Assembly (NCBI GenBank): GCA_002084765.1
Contig: NBMB01000037.1
Location: forward strand, 10,648 to 74,647
Length of the DNA: 64,000 nt
DNA from: Candidatus Cloacimonetes bacterium 4572_55
GTDB lineage: Bacteria > 4572-55
Reading direction: 5' to 3'
How positions within the stretch are numbered: position 1 is the first letter of the stretch; each line of letters opens with the position of its first letter. Below are positions 49,774-58,851 of this stretch, one piece after another. The notes beneath the pieces are model-generated. The model had not been told where the DNA came from. It made no database searches and saw nothing but the letters and a program-made list of their open reading frames with translations. Both the position numbers and the translations under genes were made by a program.

Positions 49774-50841
49774 CTATAGCGCGGCTGCGAACTCGATGCC
49801 AGTGGGTCGAATCTCTACAATACCAGGCTCTTCCACTTCGCCTTGAATCTCAAACTCGAGGTCTGGTAAAAACTGCTTACAGACCCAAAGATTCGTGGTC
49901 AGATGCTGGGAAATCCGATGCGTTTTGAACCGGCAAGGTCCGTTTGCCATGATCGCATAGAGCACCAATTGATCCGCCATGTAGGGATCGATCACGCCTT
50001 CCGAGCGATCGAATTCCATAAACTCACTGACGATCTCCTCAGCGACTTGCTCCGCCCGTTTTCCTCGTCTCCCAAGGATCGTAAAGCCGACCATCGAATT
50101 TTCATAACGGACAAACAGGAACGACCCTGTTCCGGCTGAGATTGCCGGCGCCTCGGTAGTCGTGAAGGAGATGTCATATCCGTGAGTCTCCATCAAACCC
50201 ATGACCCGATTCCGCTGCCGTTCAGGAATATGATAGGGCAGGTTGGATGAGAACGACTTGCCATGAATCTCTTTCAACTCGCCACGCTGTGTAAAATCAA
50301 ATGCTTCAATTTCCGTAGCCGGATTGACCAGGGCAATAATCTCGCCCTCGCCACGGGGATACCAGCCGTATTGGCGGATCAGCACTCGGCTATCAACTCC
50401 GAGCTTCTGCACCATCGGAAGAAAAACTTCTGAGATATACTGAAACGGCGGACTCCATTCCACATGGGTACCGCCCTTGAGCGTGAGAGTAGACGTCCGT
50501 TTGGCGATCAACAACGCAGGCAAAATACATTGAAATAACAAGGTAGTCGATCCTGAAGTCGGCTCAAGCTCGGCGATGTCGAAAACGTAATCGTTTGATT
50601 TGACTTTTTTCGGCTCAAATATGACCTCTTCGGATCCAGGGTCAGCTCCTCTGACCTTTCCGCGAGAAATTTCCGCCAACGCTCTGGCAGCGAGCGCGTG
50701 TTGGGGGCGCAGCCCTGGTCTCGGTCTCCGACCTCGAATGTTGTAAATCCGAACAGGTATTTCTGTGATCACAGAGAGTGCTAATGTGGTTCGGAGAATC
50801 TGCCCTCCACCTTCTCCAAAACTCCCGTCAACTTCTAACAT
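49774..50841 (-). CDS. rtcA: RNA 3'-terminal phosphate cyclase
   Basis: A 355-residue enzyme that converts RNA 3'-phosphate ends to 2',3'-cyclic phosphates using ATP. The hallmark GSFGEGGGQILRT is at the N-terminus, followed by RPGLRPQHALAARA, PTSGSTTLL, GGTHVEWSPP and the catalytic histidine region QHLTTNLWV near residue 325. It is unaccompanied: no rtcB or rtcR is seen. ATG 50841 follows AAAGGACG; an extra six codons upstream from 50859 are possible but would overlap the ribosome binding site. It converges with the secreted-protein gene with only three bases between stop codons. Confidence 0.95.
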   Translation of the reverse strand: MLEVDGSFGEGGGQILRTTLALSVITEIPVRIYNIRGRRPRPGLRPQHALAARALAEISRGKVRGADPGSEEVIFEPKKVKSNDYVFDIAELEPTSGSTTLLFQCILPALLIAKRTSTLTLKGGTHVEWSPPFQYISEVFLPMVQKLGVDSRVLIRQYGWYPRGEGEIIALVNPATEIEAFDFTQRGELKEIHGKSFSSNLPYHIPERQRNRVMGLMETHGYDISFTTTEAPAISAGTGSFLFVRYENSMVGFTILGRRGKRAEQVAEEIVSEFMEFDRSEGVIDPYMADQLVLYAIMANGPCRFKTHRISQHLTTNLWVCKQFLPDLEFEIQGEVEEPGIVEIRPTGIEFAAAL

Positions 50842-50859
50842 GTTTCGTCCTTTCTTCAA

Positions 50860-51262
50860 TAATTTGAAAGTTTCTTAGATTAAGTAAATAAAATTAACAA
50901 CAAATGAACAATTAAATATTAATATGGGGAATATAAAAAGTAATTGTAACTATTCAGCCGATAGTGCCTGCGAATAAGCAAGCGTGAAAACTTGAGTAGT
51001 TACGAATTTTTAAACGCGCTTTTCCCGAGACAGATCAAAGCGACAGTCATGTAGAGGATAATTCGGTTGGCGCCTTCGAGGAAGAGCCGAAAACAAGCCG
51101 GTTTGATTTATAACCGATGATACCCACTGGGCTGCATGACCATCGGCAGAAAAACATGAGGCAAAGGTCACCTTTACCTGATCGATAGAGAATTAATCAT
51201 AGAAAGAATATTTTGTCAAGTTAAAATTAAGAAATTATTCTATTTTTCTGAAAAGTTTTTTG
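50860..51262. ncRNA. Possible structured non-coding region upstream of the tRNA cluster
   Basis: This 400-base gap has no supported ORF but holds two base-pairing regions. gtaactattca at 50946-50956 pairs with tgagtagttac at 50993-51003 (one G-T wobble) around a 36-base loop. ccgatg and catcgg at about 51114-51146 enclose an inner cccactggg stem. A strand-specific RNA, a leader or the remains of a mobile element are all possible. No family was recognised. Confidence 0.35.
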
Positions 51263-51290
51263 TTGACAAATCCGTACAAGTTTTTATATT
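51263..51290 (+). promoter_or_regulatory. Promoter of the tRNA cluster
   Basis: TTGACA at 51263-51268 and TATATT at 51285-51290 with a 16-base spacer, ending 44 bases before tRNA-His. Confidence 0.7.
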
Positions 51291-51334
51291 TAGGAAACCA
51301 TGATGATTTGGGTGATTTGGTAGTGAATTTGACG

Positions 51335-51411
51335 GTGGATGTAGCTCAGCTGGTTAGAGTGCTGGATTGTGGTTCCAGAGGTCGCGGGTTCAAGTCCCGT
51401 CTTCCACCCCA
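51335..51411 (+). tRNA. tRNA-His (GTG)
   Basis: Cloverleaf with anticodon GTG in the TTGTGGT loop and T-loop GGTTCAAGT. The acceptor stem GTGGATG/CTTCCAC has one T-T mismatch. A G precedes position 1 at 51334, opposite the discriminator C, as histidine tRNAs require. CCA is encoded. Confidence 0.96.
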
Positions 51412-51454
51412 GTTTTTATCCCATAGTTCTATTGCCAGATTTTTATGGATTCAA

Positions 51455-51531
51455 ACGCCCGTAGCTCAGCTGGATAGAGCGTCGGACTTCGAATCCGCAG
51501 GTCGGGGGTTCGAATCCCTCCGGGCGTGCCA
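51455..51531 (+). tRNA. tRNA-Arg (TCG)
   Basis: Acceptor ACGCCCG pairs with CGGGCGT. The anticodon is TCG in CTTCGAA, the T-loop is GGTTCGAAT, and CCA is encoded. It is 43 bases after tRNA-His, in the same unit. Confidence 0.96.
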
Positions 51532-51575
51532 TTTTTTTGATTTTTTAATCTGTTCTTGATCTGAAGGATTAAGGC

Positions 51576-51651
<76 letters not shown>

Positions 51652-51656
51652 ATACG

Positions 51657-51688
51657 AAAGCGGGCTTTTTTTTAAAGCCCGCTTTTTT
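51657..51688 (+). terminator. Rho-independent terminator of the tRNA cluster
   Basis: AAAGCGGGCTTT and its complement AAAGCCCGCTTT form a strong hairpin followed by a T run, starting five bases after the tRNA-Lys CCA. Confidence 0.92.
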
Positions 51689-51719
51689 CATATCTTCACC
51701 ACCCTGTCACCACTCTTTT

Positions 51720-51741
51720 TAATCTGCGATAATTTGCGGAC
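51720..51741 (-). repeat. Short fragment of the dispersed repeat, opposite orientation
   Basis: The reverse complement reads ccgcaaattatcgcagatta, the core of the long copies. It lies between the tRNA terminator and the solute-binding gene. Confidence 0.55.
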
Positions 51742-51789
51742 CGGACTCCCGCGACAATTTATCCGTCGTTAAATCAATAGGAGATTAAA

Positions 51790-53061
51790 ATGCGTCTCGC
51801 TATTTCGCTTCTATTACTTATGCTAATCGGGCTGTTTGTGAATTGTGGCAAAAAATCGTCTCATAGCTCAAAAAAGGCAGGTCTGACCAAAGACGGAAAG
51901 ATTTTGATCACAATATGGCAAACTTATAATGATGAAGAGGTCGCTTTTTTCGATCAACTTATCGCCGAATATGAGAGAGAAAATGTCCATATAAAGATCA
52001 AACATCAGCGCATACCCTTCTGGGGATCGGAGCCAAAAATTCTCACGGCTCTTGCGACCCGTACGACCCCGGATATTGCCCGTCTCGATGTCTCTTTTGT
52101 GGCAAAATTGGGATTGCGGAACGCCCTGATTGATCTGGGTCCACTGGGTATGAACGAGATCGCGGCAGATTATCTGCCCGCGGCTTTAGGTTCTTGCAAA
52201 ATCAAAAAGAGTTGGTTTGCCATCCCTGAGCAAGTCAACGGGTTATGCCTCTTTTACGACAAAGATCAATTCATTAAAGCCGGTCTGAACCCGGAAAACC
52301 CGCCGCTTACATGGGAAGAATTTATCGAATATGGAAAAAAATTGACCGCGCCAGACCGTAGCCACTGGGGATTCGGCATGCGCAATTCTCTGTGGTGGTC
52401 GTTTCCATTTTTCTATACATTCGGGGCGGAATTTTTGAGTGATCCCACGCCTGATGGTCACAGGATTTGTCTGTTGGATCAACCGGAAGCGATACAGGCT
52501 TTTCAGTTCAAATATGATCTCTATCACAAATATAAGATCGAGGGAGGCGCGTGGCGTTCCGGCGGAATTCGGGACGATACCGGATTTCCCAATGTCTACG
52601 CGATGGTTTTCAGCGGACCATGGGCGGTGAGATCATATCGCGAGCAAAAAATCAATTTTGGCATTTGCAAGATTCCCGCGGGTCCCGCGGGCAGCTCCAC
52701 CACAGTTGGGGGGCAAAACATGGTCATTTTCCGCACCTGCCAACATCCGCAGGAGACGTTTGACCTTCTGCGATGGTTGACAAGCGTGGAGATTCAGGCG
52801 AGATGGTGCAACGAGTTGGGTCAGATTCCGGTGAACTACAAGGCGTATCCCCTGATAGATAAAGAAAAAAATCCAGAAATCTCCATATTTATGGAGCAGA
52901 TGAAAACAGCGATCCCCCGTCCGCAAATCCTGAATTATGATCATATCGAGAATCTTTTTCTACGAGAAATGGAAGCGGCTTTGACCGGTAGCAAATCCGT
53001 GGAACAGGCAATGCAGGACGCTTGCCGCCGGGCAAATGAAGAATACCTGAACGAAGAATAG
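51790..53061 (+). CDS. ABC transporter extracellular solute-binding lipoprotein (family 1)
   Basis: A 423-residue lipoprotein with a lipobox ending at Cys20 (FVNC). It has the family 1 (MalE-like) pattern: ITIWQTYNDEEVAFFDQLI, TTPDIARLDVSFV, PEQVNGLCLFYDK, PPLTWEEFIEYGKKL and FSGPWAVRSY. These proteins bind sugars or sugar polymers for uptake. No permease or ATPase gene is adjacent, so transport partners are encoded elsewhere. GGAG stands upstream of the ATG. Confidence 0.92.
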   Translation: MRLAISLLLLMLIGLFVNCGKKSSHSSKKAGLTKDGKILITIWQTYNDEEVAFFDQLIAEYERENVHIKIKHQRIPFWGSEPKILTALATRTTPDIARLDVSFVAKLGLRNALIDLGPLGMNEIAADYLPAALGSCKIKKSWFAIPEQVNGLCLFYDKDQFIKAGLNPENPPLTWEEFIEYGKKLTAPDRSHWGFGMRNSLWWSFPFFYTFGAEFLSDPTPDGHRICLLDQPEAIQAFQFKYDLYHKYKIEGGAWRSGGIRDDTGFPNVYAMVFSGPWAVRSYREQKINFGICKIPAGPAGSSTTVGGQNMVIFRTCQHPQETFDLLRWLTSVEIQARWCNELGQIPVNYKAYPLIDKEKNPEISIFMEQMKTAIPRPQILNYDHIENLFLREMEAALTGSKSVEQAMQDACRRANEEYLNEE

Positions 53062-53070
53062 ACAAATTGC

Positions 53071-53100
53071 TTGACAAAGTGACGATAGTTGGTTTATATT
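53071..53100 (+). promoter_or_regulatory. Promoter for the small gene and glmL-like gene
   Basis: TTGACA at 53071-53076 and TATATT at 53095-53100 (18-base spacer; TTATAT gives 17). It resembles the tRNA promoter. Confidence 0.6.
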
Positions 53101-53179
53101 TCTTCCTCCTCAATACTAAAACATAGTGGATATACAATTGGCTCTGGGTGTGAGCCAATATGAATCAAAGAGGCATTTT

Positions 53180-53494
53180 ATGTGGTTTTCAAATCCACCC
53201 AGGGAGACCGAGCTAACCGAAAAAGAAAAAGAGGTCTTCAAAAAAATTGCGCAGCGGATTGTCGATTATCGCATGACGGTTCCGGCGATTCTTTTTCTGG
53301 AATCTGTTAAGCCGCTAAACTTTATAGGCAGTCAAGCTCTGCTTTTTTTCCAACCTATTGTTCAGATTCTCTTTACGACAGTGGAATATGATATTTTTGC
53401 GGCTTCGTTGGAAAAAAGAGAAAATTTAGAACGTTTTATTTGTGTGATCGAGGAATTAGACGCGGAAGCACTCGCGAGTGAAAAATCAAGCTAA
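53180..53494 (+). CDS. Small conserved-looking protein upstream of the GlmL-like gene
   Basis: A 104-residue protein without signal peptide or known motif. A central hydrophobic amphipathic stretch (VPAILFLESVKPLNFIGSQALLFFQPI) is flanked by charged helices. ATG 53180 is chosen because AAAGAGG lies six bases upstream; the longer frame from 53126 lacks a site. It is 40 bases before the MutL/GlmL-family gene and shares its promoter, so a role tied to the B12-dependent mutase system is possible, but this is inference. Confidence 0.7.
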   Translation: MWFSNPPRETELTEKEKEVFKKIAQRIVDYRMTVPAILFLESVKPLNFIGSQALLFFQPIVQILFTTVEYDIFAASLEKRENLERFICVIEELDAEALASEKSS

Positions 53495-53534
53495 TCGAAT
53501 ATAGCTAACGCCTGATGGCAAAGGACAAAAACCG

Positions 53535-55346
53535 ATGGCAAAGAAGAAAGAGTTACGCCGAATTATCGCGACAGATTGTGGCAGCACCACGACAAAAGCG
53601 ATTATGATTGAGAAAATTGGCGGGGAATATCGCCAGACTACGCGCGGGGAAGCGCCGACTACTGTAGAAGCACCTTTCGAGGATGTGACCAAAGGCGGAC
53701 TGAATTCGATTATCGAGCTGGAGGAACTGCGAGGCTGCCAATTGATCGATGGCAACGATATTATTCGCCCTTTTGATGGGAAGGATGGAGCGGATATTTA
53801 TATCTCCACCAGCAGCGCGGGCGGCGGCTTGCAGATGATGGTCGGCGGCGCGGTGAAAGCAATGACTGGCGAGAGTGCTGAGCGGTGCGCCTTAGGAGCC
53901 GGAGCTATTGTGATGGATGTGCTTGCCGCGAACGACCGCCGTCTGCCTCATGAGAGAATCGACCGGATCCGCCAGTTGCGCCCAGATATGATGCTGCTGT
54001 CCGGCGGCACCGACGGAGGGACCATTACCCATGTCGCTGAGTTGGCGGAGCAGATCGCCGCGGCTGATCCAAAACCGCGTCTCGGTATTCAATATAAATT
54101 GCCGGTGATCTATGCAGGCAATAAAGACGCCCGATCTACTATCAAAGAAATTCTGGGCGAAAAGAGCGCGCTTGATATTACCGAAAATATCCGTCCCAGC
54201 TTAGAGGAGGAAAACCTTCAGCCCGCTCGCGCAAAAATTCAAGACCTGTTCGAGGAGCATGTGATGGCTCACGCTCCCGGTTATCCCAAGCTGATGAAAT
54301 TGGTCGATGTACCGATTATGCCGACCCCAGCCGCTGTCGGCGAGATTATGAAAACAATCGCCAAAGAGGAAAAAATCAATATTGTCGGCGTGGATATCGG
54401 CGGCGCAACGACCGATGTTTTTTCGGTTTTTGGCGAGATATTTAACCGGTCTGTCAGTGCCAATCTCGGCATGAGCTACAGTATTTCCAATGTATTCGCG
54501 GAAGCCGGTCTGGATAACGTCATGCGTTGGGTGCCGTTTGGTATGGATGAGCTGGATTTGCGTAACCGTATCAAAAATAAGATGATCCGCCCGACTACTA
54601 TTCCCCAATCTTTGGCGGAATTGATGGTGGAACAAGCAGTCGCGCGTGAGGCTTTGCGCCTGGCTTTTGAGCAGCATAAATTATTAGCGGTCGGACTAAA
54701 AGGCATCCAGCAGGAGCGGACTATTTCTGATACGTTCGATCAATCCGCGACCGGAAAAACCTTGATCAACATGCTGGAGCTTGACTTGATCGTGGGAAGC
54801 GGAGGCGTATTATCGCATGCTCCGCGCCGATCCCAATCCGCTCAAATGATCATCGACTCCTTTTTGCCGGAAGGAATCACCCAATTGGCAGTGGACTCTA
54901 TCTTTATGATGCCGCATCTCGGAGTGCTTTCCACGATTGATAAAAAAGCCGCGACAGAAGTGTTTGAGAAAGATTGCATGGTGCGGCTCGGCACATGCGT
55001 AGCACCGCTGGGCGACAGTAAAAAAAGCGTGAAATGCTTTGATATCAAGATCGATATGCCTGATGGGTCCATAAAAAATGAGAGTGTCATGTACGGCGAA
55101 TATCGAATGATAAAAATGCCGGTAGGAGAAAAAGCACTCTGCACCGTGACCCCGACGAAAAATTTTGATATGGGTCAAGGTCGAGGCAAACCCATAGAGG
55201 GAATGCTACACGGAGGTATTGTGGGGATATTTTTTGACGCGCGAGGGCGGCGACCTTTCAAGATTCCTTCCAAAAAGGACGAACGGCTGCGCAAATTGAT
55301 CGAATGGTTGAAGGTAGCCGACGTGTATCCGCGCTATGCCGTATGA
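53535..55346 (+). CDS. GlmL/MutL family ASKHA ATPase (glutamate mutase-associated)
   Basis: A 603-residue protein of the GlmL/MutL family, whose best-known members are encoded with coenzyme B12-dependent glutamate mutase and are thought to reactivate it (this is not the DNA mismatch repair MutL). It has two ASKHA ATP-binding motifs, ATDCGSTTTKA near the N-terminus and GVDIGGATTDVFSV near residue 285, plus LLSGGTDGG and GSGGVLSHAP. The C-terminus ends FKIPSKKDERLRKLIEWL. No mutase subunits (mutE/mutS) are in the window. AAAGGAC lies upstream of ATG. Confidence 0.88.
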   Translation: MAKKKELRRIIATDCGSTTTKAIMIEKIGGEYRQTTRGEAPTTVEAPFEDVTKGGLNSIIELEELRGCQLIDGNDIIRPFDGKDGADIYISTSSAGGGLQMMVGGAVKAMTGESAERCALGAGAIVMDVLAANDRRLPHERIDRIRQLRPDMMLLSGGTDGGTITHVAELAEQIAAADPKPRLGIQYKLPVIYAGNKDARSTIKEILGEKSALDITENIRPSLEEENLQPARAKIQDLFEEHVMAHAPGYPKLMKLVDVPIMPTPAAVGEIMKTIAKEEKINIVGVDIGGATTDVFSVFGEIFNRSVSANLGMSYSISNVFAEAGLDNVMRWVPFGMDELDLRNRIKNKMIRPTTIPQSLAELMVEQAVAREALRLAFEQHKLLAVGLKGIQQERTISDTFDQSATGKTLINMLELDLIVGSGGVLSHAPRRSQSAQMIIDSFLPEGITQLAVDSIFMMPHLGVLSTIDKKAATEVFEKDCMVRLGTCVAPLGDSKKSVKCFDIKIDMPDGSIKNESVMYGEYRMIKMPVGEKALCTVTPTKNFDMGQGRGKPIEGMLHGGIVGIFFDARGRRPFKIPSKKDERLRKLIEWLKVADVYPRYAV

Positions 55347-55439
55347 TAACGACCGGTTCTTGTCCACTCTACGGTAATCAGCAGAATCTGCGAATCCGTC
55401 TTGTTTCACCTAAATTTTTATGAAAAGGAGCTTCACCTG

Positions 55440-57683
55440 ATGGGTTGGCAAAACATCCCCAAAAATGTGACCAATTTCATCAAGGGGTCATTCTCGCAAT
55501 GGACCTTAAAAATCATCTACGGGATGATCATTTTGATCGCTTGCGGACTTATGACGCCGGAAAAATTCAGGACGTATCACCTGAAATTGGATGAAATATC
55601 CAAAGAGGAAATTATTGCTCCTTTCACCTTTTCCGTTCTTAAGCCCGACGACGTACTGGCGCGCGATCAAGAAAATTCGGCAAGACAGATCAATTCTATT
55701 GTCGATTACGACTCTGTAAAAACAGCGCAGATCCTTTCTGAGGTCCGCGCTTTTTTTGACGATGTGGGAAATTTCATCAACGGCTTGGAAGAGTGCCATA
55801 CTTCTCCGATCGACTCCCTGATCGCTGGGAACTTGGAAATCCTTCTGCCGATCAGCACGTTGCGGGGAGAACTATCGGACTCAACCGCCTACATGTTGGC
55901 TAACTGTGATTCTCGAGAGCGCTTGCAAGAAGTGGTTCGATCTACAATAAAGGCATTGCTGCAGGCTGGTATCATTGCCGAAAAAAAAATATTTGCAGAA
56001 GACTTTAATAAGCAGATCACCTTAATTTCCGGAGATGAGGAAAAAAATCAGCATTTGGATTTAATTTATGACCGGATAAGCGCGTTTCATCATATTCGAA
56101 ACATCTCTACACAACTTTGGGAACTGTCCTACGAACAGACGGCGTATGAGCAAGTGGCGGGTTTGTTCGTCATTCCAAATCTCTTATACAATCAGGAAAA
56201 TACCCAAGAACGACGAGAAAAAGCACGCAAAGAGGTATCCATCTATCAAGAAGGACAGGTGTTCAAGGGAGAAATAATTTTACGTTCTCATGAGCGAGTG
56301 ACAGAAGAACATTTGACCAAAATTCGATCATTAGAGGATCAATCCCAACGAAAGGCATTTGAAAAATCAACCCTGTTGGTATTGCTTCCTATTGTCGGGC
56401 GCATGTTGGCAATTATTCTGACTTTGCTTTTAATCGCTTATTATATATACAGTTATTATCCAAAACTATTTTACAACAACCTTCGTCTGTCGGCATTAAC
56501 CTCTATTATCTTACTCACTTTGATCACCGTCTATGTGATCAATATTTTAGCGGGCATGTCCATATACATGATACCATTTGCCACTGCTGGGATGCTATTC
56601 TGTGTCCTTTTCGACTCCCGATTAGCACTCCGATTGTTGGCTGGCATCGGTTTTCTGGCTGCGATCATGCTAGATTATGACTTTTTCGTCCTATTTTTTG
56701 CTGTTGTCAGCGGTTCAGTAGCAATCTATAGCGTATCAAAAGTTCACAATCGCTCCGGATTTTACCGACCCTTAGCGATTGTCCCAATAGCAAACATTTT
56801 GATCATCTTGGCACTGAACTCGACTGTGAGCTACATTCAGGCAGAAGAATTCATCTATTTTCTGGGTCTGGGCATAGTCAGCGGCGCGCTTTCACCGGTC
56901 TTGGCCATTGGGTTACTGCCTATATTTGAAAGCATTTTCCACATCTCGACCGATATTACGCTGTTGGAACTTTCCAACCCCAATCATCCCCTGTTGCGCA
57001 ATTTGGCGTTGCAGGCACCCGGAACATTCCATCATAGCCTCATGGTCGGCAACCTCTCCGAAGCCGCCGCTAGATCAATCGGGGCAAATCCGCTGCGCGT
57101 CAGAGTCTGTTCATATTATCACGACATCGGGAAAATGTGTATGCCCCATTATTTTGCCGAAAATCAACGAGGAAAGAATCCTCACGATCAGACAGCACCT
57201 ATCGCGAGTGCTTCGATCATTAAATTGCATATCAAAGAAGGTATGCGTATGGCTAAGGAACATCGTCTGCCAAAAGAAATAACGGATATTATTCCGCAGC
57301 ATCACGGCACGGGCTTGATCTCCTTTTTTTATGGTAAAGCCAAAAAGGACGACCCAAGTGCCACCCTAAATGAGCAAGATTTTCGATACGACGGTCCCAA
57401 ACCGCAAACAAAAGAAGCGGGTATCATTATGATGGCAGACGCTGTGGAGGCGGTCTCACGGCTAATAGAAGACCCAAACCCAGAAAAATTGAAGGATATG
57501 ATCTATAACATCACCAAAAAAAAATTTGAGGAGAGCCAGTTGGACGAGTGCGAACTCACTTTAAAAGATATTGGAAAAATTCGGAAATCTTTTTTGGTAG
57601 TGCTGACCGGTGCTTTCCATACCCGCGTCGATTATCCCTCAACCAAAAATATGACCTGTTTAAATCAAGATAATAAAAAATGA
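55440..57683 (+). CDS. 7TM-HD phosphohydrolase, PgpH type (probable c-di-AMP phosphodiesterase)
   Basis: A 747-residue inner-membrane protein. An N-terminal helix is followed by an extracytoplasmic 7TMR-HDED domain (about 55-310), seven membrane helices (about 315-510), and a cytosolic HD domain with HHSLMVGNLSEAA, the HD pair in YHDIGKM near residue 560, and QHHGTGL. This is the PgpH layout, which hydrolyses cyclic di-AMP to pApA. ATG 55440 follows AAAAGGAG; an upstream frame from 55401 is unsupported. The gene ends 12 bases before ccmE, so the two may share a transcript. Confidence 0.93.
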   Translation: MGWQNIPKNVTNFIKGSFSQWTLKIIYGMIILIACGLMTPEKFRTYHLKLDEISKEEIIAPFTFSVLKPDDVLARDQENSARQINSIVDYDSVKTAQILSEVRAFFDDVGNFINGLEECHTSPIDSLIAGNLEILLPISTLRGELSDSTAYMLANCDSRERLQEVVRSTIKALLQAGIIAEKKIFAEDFNKQITLISGDEEKNQHLDLIYDRISAFHHIRNISTQLWELSYEQTAYEQVAGLFVIPNLLYNQENTQERREKARKEVSIYQEGQVFKGEIILRSHERVTEEHLTKIRSLEDQSQRKAFEKSTLLVLLPIVGRMLAIILTLLLIAYYIYSYYPKLFYNNLRLSALTSIILLTLITVYVINILAGMSIYMIPFATAGMLFCVLFDSRLALRLLAGIGFLAAIMLDYDFFVLFFAVVSGSVAIYSVSKVHNRSGFYRPLAIVPIANILIILALNSTVSYIQAEEFIYFLGLGIVSGALSPVLAIGLLPIFESIFHISTDITLLELSNPNHPLLRNLALQAPGTFHHSLMVGNLSEAAARSIGANPLRVRVCSYYHDIGKMCMPHYFAENQRGKNPHDQTAPIASASIIKLHIKEGMRMAKEHRLPKEITDIIPQHHGTGLISFFYGKAKKDDPSATLNEQDFRYDGPKPQTKEAGIIMMADAVEAVSRLIEDPNPEKLKDMIYNITKKKFEESQLDECELTLKDIGKIRKSFLVVLTGAFHTRVDYPSTKNMTCLNQDNKK

Positions 57684-57695
57684 GGAGTTCTTTTA

Positions 57696-58106
57696 ATGAT
57701 ACGAAAAAATTTGAAATTCATAATTGGCGGTTTTATGATCGTTTCTGTGGTGGCTTGGATCGGCGCAACCGGTTTTCAGGAAGGCAAGGCGTATTATAAG
57801 ACTGCCGACGAATTGGTTCTCATGGGAGAAGAGGCTTACAATACCCGTCTGAAAGTATCTGGAAATGTAGTCGAAGGATCGATCGCTCAGGAAGGGCGGC
57901 GTCTCACCTTTGATATCGAATATAACGGCGCGGTGATCCCGGTGGAATATGTCGGTTCCGCGATTATTCCAGACAGCTTTGACGATTCGGTTCAAACGGT
58001 CATAGAAGGTTTTTATACCCGAAAGGGCGTGTTTGAAGCCAAGACCATTCAAGCCAAATGCGCATCAAAGTATGAGGCGGACTATACGGATACGAAAGAA
58101 GAATGA
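57696..58106 (+). CDS. ccmE: Cytochrome c maturation heme chaperone CcmE, CXXXY type
   Basis: A 136-residue periplasmic heme chaperone with one N-terminal anchor (about 8-27) and the CcmE OB-fold (LKVSGNVVEGSI, VEYVGSAIIPDSF, VIEGFYTRKGVFEA). The residue that holds heme covalently is Cys122 in KCASKY (C-x3-Y with Tyr126), not the usual His of HxxxY. Such Cys variants are known from archaea, Desulfovibrio and related bacteria. Its stop overlaps the ccmA ATG. Confidence 0.93.
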   Translation: MIRKNLKFIIGGFMIVSVVAWIGATGFQEGKAYYKTADELVLMGEEAYNTRLKVSGNVVEGSIAQEGRRLTFDIEYNGAVIPVEYVGSAIIPDSFDDSVQTVIEGFYTRKGVFEAKTIQAKCASKYEADYTDTKEE

Positions 58107-58837
58107 ATTCACTACTCCAAGCCATTCAAGCGGAAAATATCTCGAAATCCTTTGGAAGACTCGTGGTTTTGCGTCGGATCAATCTCTCGATAGCCCCTGG
58201 GGAACATGTTGCCTTGTTGGGACGCAACGGCGCGGGTAAGACCACTCTGCTGCGTATTCTGACCGGCCTGATCCACCCGACTACCGGGACGGTCTGGATC
58301 GATGCTATGGAATTGCAAAAAGAGCCGGAAAAGTGTCGGTCTCGGATCGGATTTATCTCGCATCAGACCTTCTTGTACGATGATCTGACGCCAATCCAAA
58401 ATCTCAAATTTTATGCAGGATTGTATCAGGTTGACGACGCAGAGGAGCGAATCACAGAACTTCTGAAAATTTTCGGTCTGTTCCATCGCCAAAGCGTTCC
58501 GGTCAGAACTTTTTCCAGAGGAATGAAGCAGCGGTTGACTATTGCCCGAGCATTCCTTCACAATCCTGCGTATCTGTTTTTGGACGAACCTTTTACCGGT
58601 CTGGATTTCGGCGCGGCGAATTTGTTGATCGACCAATTGAATAGACTGGGAGACAGCAGACATACCACGATCTTAGTCACGCATGATCTGGAAAAAGCGT
58701 ATCGACTCTCGGAACGAATTATTGTGATCGAAAAAGGAAAAAAAGCATTTGATGAGTCGACAAAAAACATATCTTTCTCTGAGCTAAAATCACATTATCG
58801 GAAGTATTCGGAAATATCCGGAAATACATTAAATTAG
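58103..58837 (+). CDS. ccmA: Heme exporter ATP-binding protein CcmA
   Basis: A 244-residue ABC ATPase with Walker A GRNGAGKTT, the signature FSRGMKQRL, Walker B LFLDEPF and the H-loop VTHD. With CcmB and CcmC it releases holo-CcmE for cytochrome c maturation. It overlaps ccmE by four bases (ATGA) and is followed by ccmB after 14 bases. Confidence 0.92.
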   Translation: MNSLLQAIQAENISKSFGRLVVLRRINLSIAPGEHVALLGRNGAGKTTLLRILTGLIHPTTGTVWIDAMELQKEPEKCRSRIGFISHQTFLYDDLTPIQNLKFYAGLYQVDDAEERITELLKIFGLFHRQSVPVRTFSRGMKQRLTIARAFLHNPAYLFLDEPFTGLDFGAANLLIDQLNRLGDSRHTTILVTHDLEKAYRLSERIIVIEKGKKAFDESTKNISFSELKSHYRKYSEISGNTLN

Positions 58838-58851
58838 GTCGAATCGTTAGC

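Noticed and set aside
51260-51559. ORF of 99 codons across the tRNA-His and tRNA-Arg genes
   Set aside because: It is the chance translation of tRNA sequence and has no ribosome binding site.
53535-55346. DNA mismatch repair MutL
   Set aside because: The ASKHA motifs DCGSTTTKA and DIGGATTD show it is the mutase-associated GlmL/MutL family, not the GHKL mismatch repair protein.
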